Shown here one piece after another: positions 61,292 to 64,000 of a stretch of 64,000 bases of DNA. The stretch is from NCBI GenBank assembly GCA_021201335.1, contig JAJQFD010000041.1, positions 1 through 64,000 on the forward strand, written 5' to 3'. The notes below the pieces were generated by a model. It ran no database searches. It was not told the DNA's origin and worked only from the letters and a program-made list of their open reading frames with translations. A program made the translations under genes and the position numbers. Each line of letters starts with the position of its first letter. Position 1 is the first letter of the stretch. This stretch comes from Bacteroides sp. (GTDB lineage Bacteria; Bacteroidota; Bacteroidia; Bacteroidales; Bacteroidaceae).

Positions 61292-61823
61292 TTGTAGGCA
61301 TAATTTTTAATAAAACAAATTCGGCTAGTAGATAAATAAGTATGAGAGAGAATAAATAAACAAACACACCCTCGCCCAAATGCAGCCATGCCGGAGAGGT
61401 GACATTCCAAAAGCTGATGCACTTGTTTACAAAAACGGCCAGTAGAATCCGGGAAGTGTTTACCAAGATGGTAGCAACATAGGCAACAACAAGCACTACC
61501 GGCATAATAAAATATCTTTTCTTCTTGTTAGTGATATATCTGAAAGCTGAAAAGCATAACAATAAAAAGCATAGACATCCGAAATTAAACCCAGAACAGG
61601 ATTTATCAATAATGATATTCATCTTCTCGTAAAAGAAACCATCGCCAGGATTGTAATTATAATCGGCATTGCTAAACAAAGCAACCAGTGAAGCAACAGG
61701 TTTCAACAAGAAAAACAAATTATCAGTTTCGGCCGTACGATAGAAGAGTTTCAGCAAAACAAACAGTACTCCAGCAATCACATAATAAAACAACAGAGAA
61801 GAGTCTTTAAGTTTGTGTTGCAT
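61275..61823 (-). CDS. xrtK: Exosortase K
   Basis: A 182-residue membrane protein of the exosortase/archaeosortase family, with the catalytic Cys in IIDKSCSGFNFGCL (about residue 75), the Arg in VNTSRILLAVF and the His in WLHLGEGVFVY. About six membrane helices. Exosortases cut the C-terminal sorting signal of their targets at the inner membrane and likely hand them on. The gene pair with MSEP-CTERM is the known dedicated XrtK system, with one substrate gene next to its protease. The stop of xrtK overlaps the start of the substrate gene, so they are translationally coupled. Confidence 0.88.
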   Translation of the reverse strand: MQHKLKDSSLLFYYVIAGVLFVLLKLFYRTAETDNLFFLLKPVASLVALFSNADYNYNPGDGFFYEKMNIIIDKSCSGFNFGCLCFLLLCFSAFRYITNKKKRYFIMPVVLVVAYVATILVNTSRILLAVFVNKCISFWNVTSPAWLHLGEGVFVYLFSLILIYLLAEFVLLKIMPTNEKLA

Positions 61824-61920
61824 ACGAAAGCAGTTTATTGGTGCATATCAGAATTGTACTCTCGCAAAAATAACCATTCTGTCCGGAATTCAAACTAACC
61901 GGGCAGAAATATCTACATCT

Positions 61921-61952
61921 TTTGGATGATTCGGTCAGTTTACGTACTTTTG
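61921..61952 (+). promoter_or_regulatory. Promoter of the TPP-riboswitch transcript
   Basis: -33 box TTTG (61921-61924), exactly 20-bp spacer, -7 box TACTTTTG (61945-61952). The transcript would start a few bases before the aptamer. Confidence 0.75.
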
Positions 61953-61999
61953 CGGAGTTTTTGTCGAAGGATATACTCCTTCTGATAATTCTTTCATAT

Positions 62000-62090
62000 A
62001 AGGGGTGCCCTAAAACGACGGGCTGAGATCATACCCATTGACCTGATCCGGGTAATACCGGCGTAGGGAAAATATAGAAAAGTACCCCTT
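62000..62090 (+). ncRNA. TPP riboswitch (THI element)
   Basis: P1 arms AGGGGT (62001-62006) and ACCCCTT (62084-62090) enclose the conserved GGCTGAGA (62021-62028), ATACCC, GACCTGATC (about 62040-62048) and GGGTAATACCGGCGTAGGGA. All the core motifs of the thiamine-pyrophosphate aptamer are present in order. It lies 30 bp upstream of the TonB receptor start and 48 bp after the promoter, so thiamine pyrophosphate should repress this receptor. Confidence 0.96.
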
Positions 62091-62119
62091 TTCTGTTTAA
62101 CCAAAAAAAGATTTATAAA

Positions 62120-64000
62120 ATGAAACGTAAAGCTGAATTGCTATTCGGCATGCTATGTACCGGAACCATAGCTTTTGCACAAAGTGCACCCGTAGATAGT
62201 ATACAACCTGTTGCTTTGGAAGAAGTGGAAATTATATCCACCCGTGCTACCGCAAAAACTCCTGTCGCATTTACCGATGTTAAGAAAGAACAGATAGCCC
62301 GACAAAACGTAGGACTGGATATTCCTTTTCTTCTCTCGTCCACTCCTTCCGTATTAACCACGTCCGACGCGGGATCGGGGATTGGCTACACCAGTATCCG
62401 GGTACGGGGAACAGATGCAACCCGCATAAACATTACGGCCAACGGAATCCCGATGAACGATGCCGAAAGTCATTCTATCTTTTGGGTTAATACTCCTGAC
62501 ATGGCTTCTTCTCTCGAGGATATGCAGATTCAACGGGGAGCCGGAACATCGACCAATGGTTCGGGAGCCTTTGGAGCCAGCATCAATATGCGTACACAGG
62601 GAATACCGGCCAAACCCTATGCTGAGTTTGCAGGTTCTTACGGTTCGTTCAATTCTCACAAGGAGACGGTAAAAGTAGGTTCAGGACTTATTAACGACCA
62701 TTGGGGATTCGATGCCCGGCTCTCAAATATTCAAAGTGATGGTTACAGGGATCGTGCCTCTTCCAAACTTCATTCTTACTTTGTACAAGTGGGGTATTAC
62801 GGAGAAAGTTCATCCCTGAAATTCATTACATTCGGAGGAAAAGAAGAGACTTACCATGCCTGGGACGGTATCAGTAGGGAACAGTTAAAAACCAACCGCC
62901 GTTATAATCCCAACGGAAAGATCAAAGATGACAACGAGGATAAAGGAACTACTATCGGTTTCTACGATGATCAATTGGACCATTACAAACAAACCCATTA
63001 TCAGTTACTTTTTAATCATACCTTCTCTCCTGCCTGGAAGATGAATATTTCTTTGCATTACACCGATGGTTTTGGTTATTATGAAGAATACAAAAACGGA
63101 CGTACACTGATAGAATACGGTTTGAGTCCCTTTACTATAGACGGAGTCGAATACCAGAAAACAAACCTTGTCCGACAGAAGCTGGTAGACAATGGCTTCG
63201 GCGGAGGTATTTTCTCCTTTAATTATAAAAACGAAAAGCTGGACGCTACTTTAGGCGGAGGAGTCAATTATTACAGCAACGATCACTACGGAAAAGTAAT
63301 CTGGGTAAAGAACTATCTCGGACAGTTGGACCCTGATCATGAGTATTACCGCAATAAGGGGGAAAAAACAGATGCCAACATTTATGCAAAGGCAAACTAC
63401 GAAGTTACCCGTGGAATAAACCTGTATGCTGACTTGCAATACCGTTACATCAATTACCAGATTAACGGCACGAATGATAAATGGGACTGGAGAGAGGGAC
63501 ATAATGCACCTCAGCTATTAAAGGTAGATGAAAATTTCAATTTCTTCAATCCGAAAGCAGGAGTATTCTGGCAAATCAATCCAAATCACCAGGCGTATGC
63601 TTCTTTTGCCATCGCACAGAAAGAACCGACGCGCAATAATTACACAGATGGCCTCTTTTCCGAACGACCGAAGTCAGAAAAGATGTTTGATTATGAACTG
63701 GGATATATTTACCGTAGTAACTGGTTCACCGCTGGCATTAATTTATACTATATGGATTATACAGATCAATTGGTGTTAAATGGCAGGCTCAACGATATAG
63801 GCGAACCGATGGCAGAAAATGTAAAGGACAGTTACCGCATGGGAATCGAAGTAACGGCAGATGCACAGATCACCTCTTTCCTACGCTGGGGTGTAAATGC
63901 TACACTCAGCAAAAACCGAATCAAGAACTATACGGAATACATAGGTGATTACGATGAAGAGTGGGAATCACTATATACGCAAACGGAACGTTTCTTCAAA
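62120..64000 (+). CDS. TonB-dependent outer membrane receptor, TPP-riboswitch controlled (3' end beyond the window)
   Basis: Open from ATG 62120 to the window end (627 codons, no stop). Signal peptide MKRKAELLFGMLCTGTIAFAQ. TonB-box-like region VALEEVEIISTRA, then the plug with TPSVLTTSDAGSGIGYTSIRV, RGTDATRINITANGIPMNDA and LEDMQIQRGAGTSTNGSGAFG, and the first part of the barrel. There is no CarboxypepD_reg domain, so it is a classical receptor, not SusC. The riboswitch makes thiamine or a precursor the likely substrate, as known for a thiamine-related TonB receptor in B. thetaiotaomicron; thus a putative thiamine importer. Confidence 0.92.
   Translation, partial: MKRKAELLFGMLCTGTIAFAQSAPVDSIQPVALEEVEIISTRATAKTPVAFTDVKKEQIARQNVGLDIPFLLSSTPSVLTTSDAGSGIGYTSIRVRGTDATRINITANGIPMNDAESHSIFWVNTPDMASSLEDMQIQRGAGTSTNGSGAFGASINMRTQGIPAKPYAEFAGSYGSFNSHKETVKVGSGLINDHWGFDARLSNIQSDGYRDRASSKLHSYFVQVGYYGESSSLKFITFGGKEETYHAWDGISREQLKTNRRYNPNGKIKDDNEDKGTTIGFYDDQLDHYKQTHYQLLFNHTFSPAWKMNISLHYTDGFGYYEEYKNGRTLIEYGLSPFTIDGVEYQKTNLVRQKLVDNGFGGGIFSFNYKNEKLDATLGGGVNYYSNDHYGKVIWVKNYLGQLDPDHEYYRNKGEKTDANIYAKANYEVTRGINLYADLQYRYINYQINGTNDKWDWREGHNAPQLLKVDENFNFFNPKAGVFWQINPNHQAYASFAIAQKEPTRNNYTDGLFSERPKSEKMFDYELGYIYRSNWFTAGINLYYMDYTDQLVLNGRLNDIGEPMAENVKDSYRMGIEVTADAQITSFLRWGVNATLSKNRIKNYTEYIGDYDEEWESLYTQTERFFK

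Noticed and set aside
62113..63502. Minus-strand frames under the TonB receptor
   Set aside because: Opposite a continuous 627-codon receptor frame with clear plug motifs.
1..64000. CRISPR array, prophage or restriction-modification genes
   Set aside because: No regular spaced repeats, no phage structural genes, and no methylase or nuclease motifs were seen.

Overview
The window is a stretch of a Bacteroidales chromosome (Bacteroides, Parabacteroides or Dysgonomonas type; the genus cannot be fixed from sequence alone). The evidence is two SusC/SusD pairs, many lipoproteins with Bacteroidales lipoboxes, promoters of the TAnnTTTG / TTTG type instead of TATAAT / TTGACA, weak Shine-Dalgarno sequences, and families largely limited to this order (DUF4954, HU-related protein, TPR-membrane-HTH regulators, CDC-like lipoproteins).

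Layout. 0.3-3.6 kb: DUF4954 protein and HflX on the minus strand. 3.7-15.1 kb: two SusC/SusD pairs facing away from each other, with a tyrosine recombinase between them. The right-hand susC is complete. The left-hand one lacks its promoter and signal peptide, and both carry an identical 66-bp inverted repeat in frame, so this looks like a DNA-inversion switch. 15.2-20.4 kb: housekeeping genes (HAD hydrolase, coiled-coil lipoprotein, rsmI, tdk, AI-2E-type permease, tRNA-Lys). 20.6-31.6 kb: accessory region with a degenerate IS256-type transposase, a TPR regulator, a divergent cluster (small secreted protein, transglutaminase-like lipoprotein, papain-like lipoprotein with an Asp/Tyr/Trp-rich segment, two paralogous small secreted proteins, an O-antigen-ligase-like membrane protein) and an IS3-family element. 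32.8-38.2 kb: two tandem lipoproteins of the cholesterol-dependent cytolysin-like family and an HU-related gene, bracketed by two copies of a hairpin repeat. 38.2-47.6 kb: a small beta-barrel protein, a second TPR regulator, a coiled-coil protein, a GH2 enzyme, an SGNH hydrolase and a lipid A deacylase-like protein. 47.9-57.3 kb: YciF-type ferritin-like protein, Na+/H+ antiporter, esterase, a three-gene sugar-oxidation operon holding a MITE-like element, manganese catalase, and a DUF4091/GH123-like enzyme. 57.6-61.8 kb: a membrane protein and an exosortase K / MSEP-CTERM pair. 62.0 kb to the end: a TPP riboswitch ahead of a TonB-dependent receptor that runs off the window.

Two points colour the whole window. 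First, the susC switch and the cytolysin-like pair suggest a cell-surface repertoire shaped by variation and by competition with other bacteria. Second, at least eight genes are interrupted by a single-base indel, mostly in A or T runs, and each becomes a normal full-length gene if one base is added or removed. This may be sequencing or assembly error, slippage-based variation, or true decay, and the sequence alone cannot separate these.
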